From Diadema setosum (lineage: Eukaryota > Echinodermata > Echinoidea > Diadematoida > Diadematidae), in assembly GCF_964275005.1 (NCBI RefSeq), contig NC_092700.1:17889649-17953648 (forward strand): a stretch of DNA of 64,000 nucleotides, written 5' to 3'. Under the pieces are notes generated by a model, which was not told the origin of the DNA, did no database searches, and saw only the letters and a list, made by a program, of their open reading frames with translations. Below, piece by piece: positions 47,118-60,588 of the stretch; position 1 is the stretch's first letter; each line of letters begins with the position of its first letter. A program made the translations under genes and the position numbers.

Positions 47118-50100
47118 GTAGGCACTATATTTGTATTCTTCAACTTCTTCTATTGATGGAGAACAGACCACCGTGTGGTGTAATACTAGCACACTAGTGT
47201 GTTATATTCAAGTTATGTACTGCGTATTGGCAAGACCAGCTGTTACACCAAGGCGTATGTACTCAATCAGTGATGCCAAGCAGAGCGTTCCACTTTCCCA
47301 TTTAATGCTTACATATCAAAGGGTGTTTATAAACGACATTCATTATTTGAAACACAATTAAATGTATGTGCTGTAGACATTGTTAGGAATTATTAACAAT
47401 TATTACTGGATTGTTACCTTGCAATTTTCTAAGGAGCATTAATACTACATGTACTGATGAATTGACTGATTGTTGATTTTTCAAAACACAAGGAAAAAGA
47501 GGTTAGATGCACCAAGGGTAACTGTTGTAGAAGTCGGTCGGATAGACAACTTGAGTATTGAACTTCACAAATGTATGTGCAATTTTGGATGAGGCATTGT
47601 AATTTAAAGGTGTTTTTATGTCAGCTTTGTTTTGTTTTAAATTTTCTCAAGTAATTACTCTTCCAGATACATCTAATGTTTGAAAGCATAGAAATTAGCA
47701 AAAATGGTGTTTTCATGTGTTTATTTATGCCCATGTTTCTTTTATGTGATGTTAATTTTCACCTTATTCAGTTATCAGGCATATACAACATAATTATGTA
47801 CAGTATATTCTAATATGCACATTGGCAATTCCATGAGATTGGTGTCATGGGGTGAAAAAATAAAATGTTATGTTGAAACTTGCCACCTATTTTATTTTTT
47901 TCAGTATACTTCTGGGCATGTGGAACAGCCATTTTTTACACTAATATACCTCCAGAATGGCAGATATTACACTTTAAAGTCAAATTACATTTTCATTGAG
48001 AATTACATTTAAAATGTACTTGAATGTTTGAGTTGAATCCATAGAATATAAAAGAATGGTAAGTAATTGATTTGTTGATTTTTATGATGTATTGGGTATT
48101 AGTTACTAGTTGTCAGTGAGGAAAAAATGATTCGTATTCCCATGAATTGGTAGAATGCATACTGCCAAACTGCTAAAACTAATGTAACGTGAGTAACGAA
48201 AATACTGAAATAGTTTCATATCTTAATATTCCTTTGGATTTAGAATGTGCCAATGGAAATTCTCTTCATACTGCCTCTACCTAATATGAAAAATGGTGAA
48301 AGAGTTGTGTAAATGCAATTGTATTATAATGAGAGAGGTTCAAAAACTGTAACGTGAGTAACAATGTAACGTGAGTAACAAGGGTGTAACGTGAGTAATG
48401 ACAAAAAATCACGAAATACAAATATATTTCTATACCAATGACAGCAAATATTTTCTTGAGTGACTTGAGTAAGCTGAGGGAGCATAAAGAGAGTATGGTC
48501 TTGTAAATAATCTTACATGACCTTGCTTGAATTGGTTGTTATCTAATAGGCTAAACACACTTGCTATCCAAAGAAAATCTTGATTGGCAAACTAGACGAA
48601 CCAGATGTGGCTAATAATCGTGGACATTATAATTTTTTTTTTTTGTTAAGTTCTAAGTCTTACATTATATCACTTCAGATATCAGCTATGGATATCTTTA
48701 AATCCCTTTTAGAGCCAGCTTTTTTTTATGCTTAAGGTTGTAATTTGTACAATTTTGGTAATTGGTTAGTGGAGCAATCGTAAGACAAATGGGAATAAAA
48801 TGATGCATCTCGATGCAATTTACAAATGAATTGGAAGCATAAAAAAAAAAAAAAAAATCTGTATACCTGATGTAACTTTGAGCAAGAGTTGGCATTGTCT
48901 CTTTTTACAATGCCATCTTTTTCTTTTTCTTTTTTGAGCGGGGGGGGGGGGGGGGGGGGTTAACAATAATCATTTTCTGGCAGCTGGTAAATACACCACA
49001 CATGTACATGTGTGTTTAAGACATTTACAAGAATTGTCAGTGTTACAGCTTTTTAAACATTATTCTCTGGGATTATCAACCCAAAATAATGACAATTGCT
49101 TAACTACAATAACTTACTCAAAGTTAGAATCCACCACTACCAGAAGATACAAGAATAATTTTGGGGTTAAGAGGTAGATCACTGAATACAAAGACTGTAC
49201 ACTGTACATAGCAGGGCTGCCAAACTAGAGTGAGAATTTGGAGTGAAGTGTAAGCAAGCGACTAATCGAAGTGACAGTGGTGGGGAGGGGGATTGGGGAT
49301 GGTGTGGAAGGGGGGTGTCTTTCCTCCCGCCTTTCCACTGGAGTGAACTTCATCAATTTTGCATTTTAACTGGTGGATTTGGTGCTGCTGCATACTCTAG
49401 TAAAGATTTCAACACATGCCATAGAGAAAATTTGCCTGTGGGAAAATCTCAAAAGTTTGGGCTTGGACATATTGCATGTTTGGATAATCAGGAATTTTAA
49501 TAGTGACATTACTTTTTTTTTTCAACATGCTGTTTTGGGGGTTAAGTGTGAGAATTCTTTTATCAGAGTTAGTTAAAATTTGATGAATTGCGTGAGTCTT
49601 GCTAATTGCGCGAGAGTTGGCAGCCCTGACATAGAGTGGAAAGTCCACACTGGTAACAGTAGCTGGATGTAATTTGTGGACAATGTACTGTATGTTGGAA
49701 AGTAGTTTACAGTTTATGAAAGCAAGTGTTTCACTCATGATTAAAACTACTTACATTTAAGTTCCTGTGAAAGGGAATAGAAGGAGAATATTTTAATTCA
49801 CTGCATGAACTAGAGGTGTACTACTTTATATTTTCTTGCATTTGGTTTATAGTGGTTACTCAGATTCTGAAAAGTAAAGTATGTGGAATATATGACCGTA
49901 TGACAGTGGGAAAAGTATGAAAGAGTGCCAATATTGTTTTATTTTAGGGACAAAATATCTGTTGAGGTTAAATTCATCAAAAGCATTTAGTTTCCAGCTA
50001 ATTCTCATGGTCAGTTATGTGGTAGTGATTATGAGCTAATATGTAACGTGAGTAACGACGATTTTGCTATTGCTGTCAAATATTTCCAATGCTCTCAAAA

Positions 50101-52093
50101 TTTTGACCCCCTATATTTGAGTACCACAACATGAGTTATATAAATCATACAACAGTTGTTTGAAATACTGCCCAGTATGAGTACACTTTTTGAATAAAGG
50201 CATGTTGGCTTTTTATGTCGTCCCAAAAAATGTAACATGAGTAACGAAAGTATTTTGTCTTTATTTCCGGTATGGATGTGGTTAGTAAAATTCTATTAAT
50301 ATTGCATGGTAGACTAAGGACTTGTGCATCTATTGTACAACAGAGAGTATGTCAAACCTTCCAGTATAAAAAATATGACAATTACAATATGCAGAGACGC
50401 CTAAAAAGTGTAACGTGAGTAACGTGGAATTGCCCACATACAGCTGTCAACTCTATTATTGATGAAAAAAGATACACATAGCAGTAGCATTTCTGATGCT
50501 TTGAAGTACAAACTATATAGAAGTGTTTTCAGTGAGTATTTCACCAAGATTCAGAAAAATCTAATAATTCATTCTCACTGCCTGTTTTGGACTTTTGAAT
50601 CCAATTTTTGCTAGAGCACAATAGCGAGTGAGTCAGTGTGCTTTAATATGCATAGAACTTCTGAGCCCCATTCCTAAGAAGTGAGAATTATTACCACTGT
50701 ATTAACTAACAACTCATTTTTGCTGAGTCATACACCATTCTAAAGCTGAGAATCTCTTCTTTCATCATCTGATCTATACTGAGAAATTTGATTTTGCTTA
50801 CTGTTGAAAAGTTTATTGATGTAACGCAACATGTTGTATGAAGATATCCGAAGATTATACTTTGACTTCTTGATTGTCGTGCAGGAAAATTCCTCCCGTT
50901 CAAGACTCCACTGGGGCCAAAGTACAATGACCAAATTCCCGAGGAGAACCGCTTTGACGTCCCGATGCTCTTTGCCTACATGGCGTCTCGCCAGGTAACC
51001 CTGGGCATGGTCATTGACCTCACAAACACCACCCGATTCTATGACAAGGAGGAGATCGAGAAGAACGGTGCCGTGCACTTCAAGCTCCAGTGTAAAGGGT
51101 GAGTGTTGCAGTAGAGAACATAGCAAGCATGTAGTATGGTTTTGTTACATTTGCAAGCAACACTCACATTCTTGATGCTTTCTGACTTACAGGCAACTTT
51201 CCAGATTAAGTCAGAGTTACTGTAAAAGTGGAAATTTTCACAGTGTGAAATTTTGATAATATTTTGATAATGTCCATGATGTGGAATAGGAATAAATATC
51301 ATTTCACTTCATTTCATTTACACCATTTACTAGACACGGGGCCTTCCCCACAATAGAGCAGACCAATCTCTTCATCAAAGTGTGCAGCAACTTTGTGGAG
51401 AAGAACCCGGACAAGATCATTGGTGTCCACTGCACGCACGGCTTCAATCGCACTGGCTTCCTCATCTGCGCCTACCTGGTGGAAAATCTGGATTGGGGGT
51501 GAGTATTACAAGCAGAAACTTTCATCTTCTAATAACTCTTTGTGCGCCAACAGTGTAAACTCCCCATGTGCCACATTACTCTGAGACTGCATTGCATGAG
51601 CCCTTTGGGGTATACATATTTGGGGTATATGATATGTAGGTATATAGCCCCATGCATTCCCTAGCAAAGTGCATGTTAAATTTATTTACATTGACAAATT
51701 AAGTATTGTATGAATAAAATGCATGAAACTATAGCAACTTTTCATGTGAAAGTATGCTACACCTAGCTTCCACTGTAATCATTGTGGTCTGTTTTGCTTC
51801 TCATCACCGACATTAACAAGAATTAATATACTCGTCAAATATACACATTGCAGCTGATTTCAGTCCAAGTTCATGTCCAAAGGGGGGCATCATAAGGACT
51901 GTGACGTTCATTTGGCTCTCTTTCTCTTTTCTTCATTTTTTTTCTCTGAGCAGTGTTGATGCTGCTGTCACCCTGTTCTCCCAGGGCAGACCACCAGGTA
52001 TCTACAAGGGGGATTACATCCAGGAACTCTTCAATCGCTATGGCGACATACAAGAAGCCCCGCCTCCTCCAGACCTGCCCGACTGGTGTGTCG
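47063..52093 (+). CDS. RNGTT: mRNA capping enzyme, RNA 5'-triphosphatase half (partial gene)
   Basis: A nuclear enzyme. The N-terminal domain removes the gamma phosphate of nascent pre-mRNA, and the C-terminal domain would add GMP. The exons seen are 47063-47117, 50885-51098, 51334-51498 and 51954-52093, all in phase, giving residues 1-191. Matches to the animal enzyme are strong: [30 protein letters not shown], the cysteine-phosphatase loop [10 protein letters not shown] (Cys123; human Cys126), [10 protein letters not shown] and [12 protein letters not shown]. No lysine-GMP motif or other guanylyltransferase exon is found to the right edge. The gene should continue beyond 64000, past the 11.6-kb transposon that fills this intron. 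A 5' UTR exon upstream is likely because an acceptor precedes the ATG. Confidence 0.93.
47118..50884 (+). other. RNGTT: RNGTT intron after the start exon, with a dispersed 16-bp motif
   Basis: Seven copies of TGTAACGTGAGTAACG or near forms lie at 48183, 48348, 48365, 48385, 50042, 50231 and 50409. A run of about 20 G lies at 48940-48959. No exon is recognised. Confidence 0.65.
50885..51098 (+). CDS. RNGTT: RNGTT coding exon 2
   Basis: The acceptor is GTCGTGCAG|GAAAAT and the donor is AAAGG|GTGAGT; 214 nt, phase 1 to 2. It encodes [20 protein letters not shown] to HFKLQCKG. Confidence 0.93.
51334..51498 (+). CDS. RNGTT: RNGTT coding exon 3 (phosphatase loop)
   Basis: The acceptor is ATTTACTAG|ACACGG and the donor is TGGGG|GTGAGT; 165 nt, phase 2 to 2. 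It carries [20 protein letters not shown], the P-loop with the catalytic Cys and Arg. Confidence 0.95.
51499..51953 (+). other. RNGTT: RNGTT intron between coding exons 3 and 4
   Basis: Nothing recognised beyond the splice sites and a T/C-rich tract before the acceptor. Confidence 0.7.
51954..52093 (+). CDS. RNGTT: RNGTT coding exon 4
   Basis: The acceptor is TCTCTGAGCAG|TGTTGAT and the donor is GTGTCG|GTGAGA; 140 nt, phase 2 to 1. It encodes the end of the triphosphatase domain up to LPDWCV. Confidence 0.93.
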
Positions 52094-52326
52094 GTGAGAA
52101 AATGCAATTTTTCCTTGGATTTTTATCTCAGTTTCTTCAAATGACTTATTTACAAAGGTTATCGTTAAGGATTCACTTGCTGGGTCGGATGAGTGTTTTC
52201 TGAGCTACCTGTCATGTCTGCAGTAATAGCAGTACTATTGCTTGTTACATCGTGTAAATACTGTGTCATATCTGAGTGCATTGTTCATTTAATTCTCACC
52301 AATCTGTGCAGCTCCATATATCATAT

Positions 52327-52660
52327 CGTCGGCTAAGAATGATAAGGGCGTTAAGTCACTTTTTGCACTTCCGAGATAATCGCGTTTAAAAGTTTGAAGC
52401 CTGATAAAACTATGAAAATCCTCATTATTTTTGTTGTGCCGAAGGTTAAGGATTAAATGGATGTTTTTCTATAAAACAGCAAAAAAATAGAGTGAATCAT
52501 TACGTAACACTTACGTAATACAAGAAAATATATTAACGCCCTTCTCATTTTCATCAAAATTGCGCGCGCAAGGGTGCTAAGTAGCTGCGCGCACTTAGCG
52601 CCCTTGTCACTCCGAGATGACTCGGGTATTGTGGCTCGCTGACTGGGCGTTAACTTGTAG
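52327..52660 (+). repeat. left terminal and subterminal repeats of the transposon
   Basis: Copies of the 13-bp motif lie at 52344-52356, 52533-52543 (inverted), 52570-52582, 52593-52605 (inverted) and 52645-52654. The pair at 52570-52605 forms a GCGC-rich palindrome. Such clusters are often transposase binding sites; that role is inferred. Confidence 0.75.
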
Positions 52661-55372
52661 CCCAATTTGTTTTGTGTATACAAACAAGTATTCTGTTGTT
52701 CTGAATTCACTTAGTTTACCTTCCGTTTTGCAAATTTTGTGCAAAATGAGCTATATTCTCCTCGACATTGTTTTTCAGCAAAAGTATTAACAAAGTGTAT
52801 TTATGAAATAGCAATTACTTATGTCTTTATTTTGCCAAGCCTCCCACATGTCGTGCTGTTTTTGTTTTTGTTTTTTCGTTTTCCGTTTCATAAGTATACT
52901 GAATATCTAGACATGTATCAACTGCACTGTTATTGTTTTTGTTACAAGTGTAATACATTTTACTTTTTCACTGATAAGGACTGTTCTTACCATCAATAAA
53001 TTTGTAGTAAGTTAAGATTATGATGAAGATCAAAATATTGATTTTTTTTTTTTGTGATAGCAATTCCTCAGATAAGTTAGATAATGATATACTTTTTCTT
53101 CCTAATATTCTACGACACATAAAAAAAGTATAGAATACTGTACCACTCTCCTGGTTTCATGTGTAAAAGCATAATTATTTCCTCTTATGTACTGTATATC
53201 TGGACGAGTACGACATACAAATTTCTCACACCATACACATGTTCAATTTCCTCTGAATCATTACAACCTGCAAAAGACAGATTTTACAAACAATCATGCA
53301 TTTCAGCATCATTCATTCTTGTTTCTTGAACACAATCTTCAATGCGCAAAAGCAGCTACTCGACCACAAAACCATGCACCCTAAACACAACACGAGATCA
53401 ATCCACATTGTCCATTCTTCATATCAAAGGCTTTCACCCCCCCCCCAGCTCAGCATTTATTGCTGAGTTTCGATACCACATGGTTTAAAATGGGTATTGT
53501 AAAATATTGCATATCATAATTTCCGTGTTCAGAAGTTTTGCCATGACAAGCATTCACCTCACACTCATTACCTCTTTTCACATGCATGTATCTCAACATC
53601 AATATCAACTCCAACTAGTAGTTCAGTACGTGTCTGTGTACATGATTGTTCTATGTCACCTCTGTTACCAAGGTGTTTGCCTTGAGGGGAGCAGTTGCCA
53701 TCTGTAAAATCTCCACAACAGCTTCCAAATAGATCTATTCATCTACAACGTATGTCGCTCTTAAGACCAGTATTATTACCACTCTTTATTTTCTCTTGTC
53801 ACTTCATTTTCATCACTGACATGAACATCGACTAAGATGTTATTAAAGTTAACTAAAAGAAAGGGACCGGTACACATAATGAAATCAATTTCAAAGGAAT
53901 TTAATGTCTGCACTGCAGAAAATTGAATTTTGTAAAACATTAAGCAACCTCACTTCCTAAAATTGCAATAATGGAAATACAAATTGAAATACAGTACCTG
54001 CATTTGAATTCAAATAAGAATCAAATTTCTTCAGCATTTTGATTACTTCTTCATTTTCAATCACCATTGGTTATCAACACTAATTCTCTATCAACAATTA
54101 CCGTATGTGGGAAGTACTTGGAATGTTAGAGTCAGATAATCTTGAAAGTGTGCAGAATGATAATTCTATTTACAAAATAAAAAATTCATATGTATTCCTT
54201 ACCTCCATACATGTACTTATTCACACTTTATTTACCTTGCATTAAAATTGCGTAAGGTTTAATTAAAGACTTTTTCTGGAATATCTACACTCCTGGTAAA
54301 CAATGACGCCTAAGGCCATTTACATAATCTTATTTCTTTAATTCATGATATACATGCCATAATATCAATGCTACCACAACAAGGTATGTATGGTATTCAC
54401 ATAAGGTGAATGAAATCATATTATATCAACATTTTTTCCCTTTCGAATTTCATATTTTCAGTGTGACTTTTTCTTTAAATCTCCCATTCCATTGTCTGTT
54501 GTTTAATCATTTTGAGTACAACTGTAGATCACACATATTCTTGCAAACTTCATGTAAATAAATGTAAACCAGTTTCAAAATGTCAATTCCATCAACTATC
54601 GATAAAGCAAAAATTAGATCTTAATTGAGGCTGCTTGATTTGTTTCGCTTTAGTTTCCTCTCTTCACAGACATTGGCTATTATAGCTCTGAGAAAATCTT
54701 ACATGCATGAAGGTGAAATTCAGATTTTTTAAAAACTTATTTTACAATCCATTAGAGAACAGAACATCATTTCCCCAATGATGATGGATCTTAAAGACTA
54801 TACAGAAATATCTGGTACATTGTAAGCTCTGGGATTAGCAGGGTAATGGCATACTTTGTAATGCAGAATTACCTACCACACAATTTGGTTATGACAGAAT
54901 AGACATCATATTGCAAGCTGAAACATGTTTGTGAGAATTACAGAGTAAGACCTAGACTAGGCTAATATTCTGATTTAATATTCCGTATATTAAAAAAACA
55001 AAACAATTCCAACAACAAAGAAGAAATTAACATTACATATAAGGTCCCTTTGTCTAAAGATCATTGTCAATAATGGATAACAAGTTGCAACAAAATAATC
55101 ATCTTGAATGAAACCAGATTCAGGGATTTTATTTATTTCTTTCTCAAAATAAATGTTATTGCGTAAGGATTTGTTCTTGCAAATTCTTATTTCGGTAACA
55201 ATAACAACTCTTATGATGCGGGGTGTAGGTGACTAGAAAGAGACAAGCCGTAATCTTTGACATTTACTTTTTGCTGTAGGCATTTTTCTGATAACTGAAG
55301 TGATTGGAGGATTTATACTTACCTTGACCAAATCTCAGCACAGTTGTTCAAACATGCTCGAGTCTGAATGTG

Positions 55373-55412
<40 letters not shown>

Positions 55413-55490
55413 AGTGTGTATGTGGGTGAGTGATATGCTATTTGGGACAGAGTTCCTTGTGTCTAACACATGTAACACCTGACAGGCTCA
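52661..55490. other. transposon interior, 3' of its gene, non-coding
   Basis: AT-rich, with no open frame of note on either strand. It contains a (GT)n run at 55371-55408 and a C-run at 53438-53446. It may hold only 3' UTR. Confidence 0.6.
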
Positions 55491-55495
55491 CAAAT

Positions 55496-58169
55496 TCATT
55501 CTTCCACTTCAACACAGTCTAGATCTGACAGCTCATCTTGTTCATCAACAGACTTCAGGTTGAGGTAGTAGCAGTGGTATGCCCTCGGGATCACCCCAGC
55601 CCGACAAAGTGAGACAACATCGGTCTTCTTGGCGCTGCTCACAGGGAGTGTGGTGGCATACATGTTCTGCAGAAGGATGTCTTTGAACTGCCTGGTGGAC
55701 TTTATGCGAAGACAGCGGAAGTCATCGTCATATCTGTACTTGAACAGGATGGTTGTTGGATCCTCCTTCTGGTAACGAATGACTCTCATCTTCATCCAGT
55801 GCACTGTGTCTCCTTGGGTGTCTTTCTCTGTATTTGTGAACAAGGTACTTTCTAGCTCCCTGAGATCGATGAAGTCGTCATGTGTCATCTCTTCTACCTT
55901 GTAGGGATTTGCCTTTCTCGCCATCTTGATGATATTAACCCATCCTCGGGGATGGTACACATCGACTCTCTGATGGGCTCTCTCTATGGCCGAATGGATG
56001 GAGTCGACCTCCATATGAGTATGGCCGGACTCTAAGAACTTCTGTTCGATGACTTCGATGTGGCTTGTGCGCGTGATGCACGCGAGGATTGCTGCTATGA
56101 ATCTGTTTCTGTTTTGACCGCCACAGCAGTCAGAAAAGAGAGTAACATGCTTCACTGAAGTTGGAACTGTCAGCAAGGCCCTCATCAAGCAAGTTCCAAC
56201 CTCGCATGATCCTCTTTTGCCCTCAACTGTCAGCAAGGCCCTCATCAAGCAAGTTCCAACCTCGCATGATCCTCTTTTGCCCTCAACTGTCAGCAAGGCC
56301 CTCATCAAGCAAGTTCCAACCTCGCATGATCCTCTTTTGCCCTCAACTGTCAGCAAGGCCCTCATCAAGCAAGTTCCAACCTCGCATGATCCTCTTTTGC
56401 CCTCAACTGTCAGCAAGGCCCTCATCAAGCAAGTTCCAACCTCGCATGATCCTCTTTTGCCCTCAACTGTCAGCAAGGCCCTCATCAAGCAAGTTCCAAC
56501 CTCGCATGATCCTCTTTTGCCCTCAACTGTCAGCAAGGCCCTCATCAAGCAAGTTCCAACCTCGCATGATCCTCTTTTGCCCTCAACTGTCAGCAAGGCC
56601 CTCATCAAGCAAGTTCCAACCTCGCATGATCCTCTTTTGCCCTCAACTGTCAGCAAGGCCCTCATCAAGCAAGTTCCAACCTCGCATGATCCTCTTTTGC
56701 CCTCAACTGTCAGCAAGGCCCTCATCAAGCAAGTTCCAACCTCGCATGATCCTCTTTTGCCCTCAACTGTCAGCAAGGCCCTCATCAAGCAAGTTCCAAC
56801 CTCGCATGATCCTCTTTTGCCCTCAACTGTCAGCAAGGCCCTCATCAAGCAAGTTCCAACCTCGCATGATCCTCTTTTGCCCTCAACTGTCAGCAAGGCC
56901 CTCATCAAGCAAGTTCCAACCTCGCATGATCCTCTTTTGCCCTCAACTGTCAGCAAGGCCCTCATCAAGCAAGTTCCAACCTCGCATGATCCTCTTTTGC
57001 CCTCAACTGTCAGCAAGGCCCTCATCAAGCAAGTTCCAACCTCGCATGATCCTCTTTTGCCCTCAACTGTCAGCAAGGCCCTCATCAAGCAAGTTCCAAC
57101 CTCGCATGATCCTCTTTTGCCCTCGGTCTCGCATCAGAGAAAGCATGTGGCATCTCTTGTGCCTTGGTCGAAAATAGTGAGGTTGTAGTTGGACAGTTTC
57201 CTCTTATAATAAAAGAGGTTAGCATTTGACGAGGGACTTGGCAGGGTCTGCTGTAGGTCAAAAGTGTAAGATTTGAACGTGGGATCCTTGTAGCATCTCT
57301 CCTTGTCCCTTCTTTTCTCCTCCCTTGCTCTCTCTTTCATGTCAAGATGCTCCTGGTGCTCTCCTGCATGTTCTGTCTTCTCTTCGCTGCTTAGATTTTC
57401 GTACATTGTGTACTTGTTGCAGCGGTCCTTCTTGGGTCGGTGAAAGTGAAGGTTATAATTTCTGCAGAATTCTTGTCTGTACACAAATGACGAACAGGGC
57501 TCTCTCTGCTCTTCCCTGCACTCATCGCAGTAAAGCCTGTACATTGTGGCAATGTTCAAATTTGCTGCCAGATATTGTCGCCTTGATGTCTTCCTGCAGT
57601 AGTGCGACTCTACCGTGGGGAAGCTTTCAATGTGTTTTCGCACATGCTGGATTACGTGATTCGGCGTCTTAATGGCTGGTGCATGCCTCCCTCTCTGATC
57701 CGGTGCACTGAACTCAGCTGTTTCACTCTTCATAGTGGTGTATCGCACCAGTTTTTCTCCAATGCCTAGTGTGTTGAGGAAGAACTTCTGACAAACTGGT
57801 ACTCTGGTACCCCCAATGCGAAGGAAGTAAAGCCTTCGATGACGTTTTGTCTCCATGGTCTTCCTGCTCTTTTTTGAGGGTCTCAGTTGCGCATTCCTGC
57901 AAATGAAGTCTCGCTGTCGTTCACTGTCGCCTGTGCTCCAGTAATCAAGGAAGACAGATTCTCTTTCCTCTTTTGTGTACTTGGATGAACATTTTAGGTA
58001 GCATGTATCCTTACAGGTATCCTTTACAGACCTTTGCAGGAACTTTCTTGCCTCCTACATTCATGTATTCCTGACCCTTGTTTTTTTTTTCCTTGCGGAC
58101 GTTTTGCTTCCAAAGATGTGGATTAGCTGATCGCTTCCTTACTCTGGCTTCTTGACTCTGCAGAGTAGT
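55496..58169 (-). CDS. transposase-like exon 5 (catalytic region with 60-bp array)
   Basis: The acceptor is TTGTATAG|ACTACT, phase 0. It carries the conserved core and the array; the stop lies at 55496. The reading frame is interrupted twice, as noted for the gene. The part after the array (FSDCCGGQN to the end) is intact. Confidence 0.65.
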
Positions 58170-58289
58170 CTATACAAATGAAATTAAGACAGAAAAATAA
58201 ACATGTATTGGTAGATAAAATAAAAAATCATGAAACTTACTATGAGTTCTGTTGAACAGCTGAAACCAGAGTAGAGAAACTCCATGTGA

Positions 58290-58323
<34 letters not shown>

Positions 58324-60557
58324 CAAAAATGCTGCAAGATATAAGACTGATATCACCCAAGTGACAAGCACCTGGTGCTGGTGACTGCTCAATGACAAGT
58401 TCAATGAGTATGACATGTGAATGATATCAAGATAAAATTTTTTTAAAAGGTTCAGGTTTCATCTATTTTCCTTATTCTGTTTCCTACATAGCACTGAACA
58501 AAGCAAACTCTATTGGAATTTTATCATAATGCATTATCAACAGTTTCAAATTAAATGATTGACAAAACATGGCTAAAAATTTTCATCCCCTCATTTCAAA
58601 TGATAATATTTTATGTACTATATTAAGTACAGTATCCTACGTGACAATAGAAAATAAGAGAAACAGAAATTAAACTTAAAGGCCTGTGAAAACAGAAGCA
58701 TGGTGACATATCAAACTAAGGACAAATTAAATTGAACTAAAATCAGAATACTTAGCTTGATGTACAGCTTCTCGCTGACGATTTCCACAGCTGTAACAAA
58801 ATCATACCAAACATGAAATAATAATGTGAATAGAACATGCATGTTTTCTCATTTCAAAAGAAAAGTGCAAATTATAAACGAAATGGAAAGCATTATTTGG
58901 CATTCAAGTTGCTCATCTGAGACTACTCATCTCAAATTATTTGATATCAAATCATTCTAGAATGTTACCTCCAAACCTGGTGGTGCTGAAAGATTGGGCA
59001 GGTCATGAAGATTTTCAAACCCACAGTCTCCGTCATTCGTGCCACTTGATGGAATGACCTCTGGCTGGGGGAGAGTAGGCTGAAGCTTTTAAAGTGTACA
59101 AAGAGAAAAAAAGGTCAAACTAATCAATAAAACAAATAATTTTGTGATTCTAATCCCTGATACAAGTCATTTTCCTCAAAGAAAGAAAAATATATCTTTC
59201 ATGAACAGACAAACCGACTGCTAAAAACAGTGATTGTATTCCATATCAGTTTACTTTCTTGGTTCTGCGAGACATGTGAAGTCGTCAACACAAGATGACA
59301 TTTGTGGTAATCAAAAAATTAGAGATCTATACTCATTTGTGAATGCATGTCAAATGCAACAGGGCTGAGGACCAACTCAAACACCTTGGGAAAGGGAAGT
59401 ACTAGTAGATTTAATGTCTTTCACTTGCAGGTTGTGTAATGGTCATCATTAACACATCTCTAACAGCATGCAGAACTTCTAACAGCAAGCTACAAACCTT
59501 GTCAGCTTGTGATCCACCGATGTCAGGTGTTGGTGATACATCTGTTGTTGTATCCATAGCTCCAGAATCACATCCATGACGGGCTTTGTCGGAGAGATCC
59601 TGCAATAAACAAAGACAAAGACAAATTGTTGCTAGAGAACATGTGGAGTGTGATAATGCTCATAATATCATCAGTTATGCCTAATTTTTGCCAAGATGTG
59701 CAGTCCATTTCAAGAATGAATTACCAGTAAAAATCCACTGTCATGTGTACATTTCTTTACTACTTACCAAAAAATATATGAGGTGGTTTTAGAAGCAGAT
59801 GAGCATAAAAAAGAGAAAAAAAAAACCCCACTTATTTCATTCCCTTAAAAAAATATTTGATCATACAAGGTCTGCAAATGACACCATTGTATAGGATTAT
59901 ACATGGGATATACTTCAGGACTAATTAGTTTATAATCACTTCAATTATTGCCCCTGGGTTTGAATTTGCCCGATGATAACCTAAAACAGTTTATTATCCA
60001 TTTCACCTCATTTCATTGCATTGTTCATCTTTGAAATTAGGCTTTATCACTTGATCAATATAAAAACAAAACAAAGAAGGTGAAAAAGAAAATTACACAT
60101 GACATCAAACAGATACTCTCTTGTTACAAACAAGTAGATGTAACAACAAAGTACAGCAGAAAAAAAAACAAAAACCTACTTGTAGTATCTCCTGATGATT
60201 GCAGCAGGGATCACTCCCTTCAAAGTGCACGAAGCAAAGAAGAGCAAGACACTTAGGACAAGCAGCAAATATTTCATCCATACAGCAACCACTTGAACAG
60301 ACCCTCGGGTTATATGGCAGATTCCTTTCAAAGTCTCTCTTGAGGCTCAGCATATCTATGAGGCAATAAGAATAAACCACATTTCCTGATCATTGCAAAG
60401 ACAACACACAGATTCATTGTTCGTTTATAGTTTTTCAGTCCTTATTCCAGGAACTGTTTAAATGTGTACACCCATATTGAATGCAAATCATACTAAATGA
60501 ATTTATTCACTTCTAAAGGGTTCTTGTTTGCTCCAACAACAATGTGATCACTCACTC

Positions 60558-60588
<31 letters not shown>

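Noticed and set aside
46960-47121. The first duplicated ATG as the real capping-enzyme start
   Set aside because: That copy has no donor, and reading through it changes frame and stops at once. The second copy gives the conserved protein.
56165-57124. CRISPR-like array
   Set aside because: The units abut with no spacers and sit inside a coding sequence of an animal genome.
56161-57188. Two long plus-strand open frames (about 330 codons each) over the 60-bp array
   Set aside because: They exist only because the repeat length is a multiple of three. They do not extend into any recognisable sequence, while the minus strand has conserved motifs on both sides.
58741-58800. A small exon between exons 4 and 5 of the transposase-like gene
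   Set aside because: It has a good acceptor but brings an in-frame stop, while exon 4 joins exon 5 directly in phase. It is treated as a repeat module.
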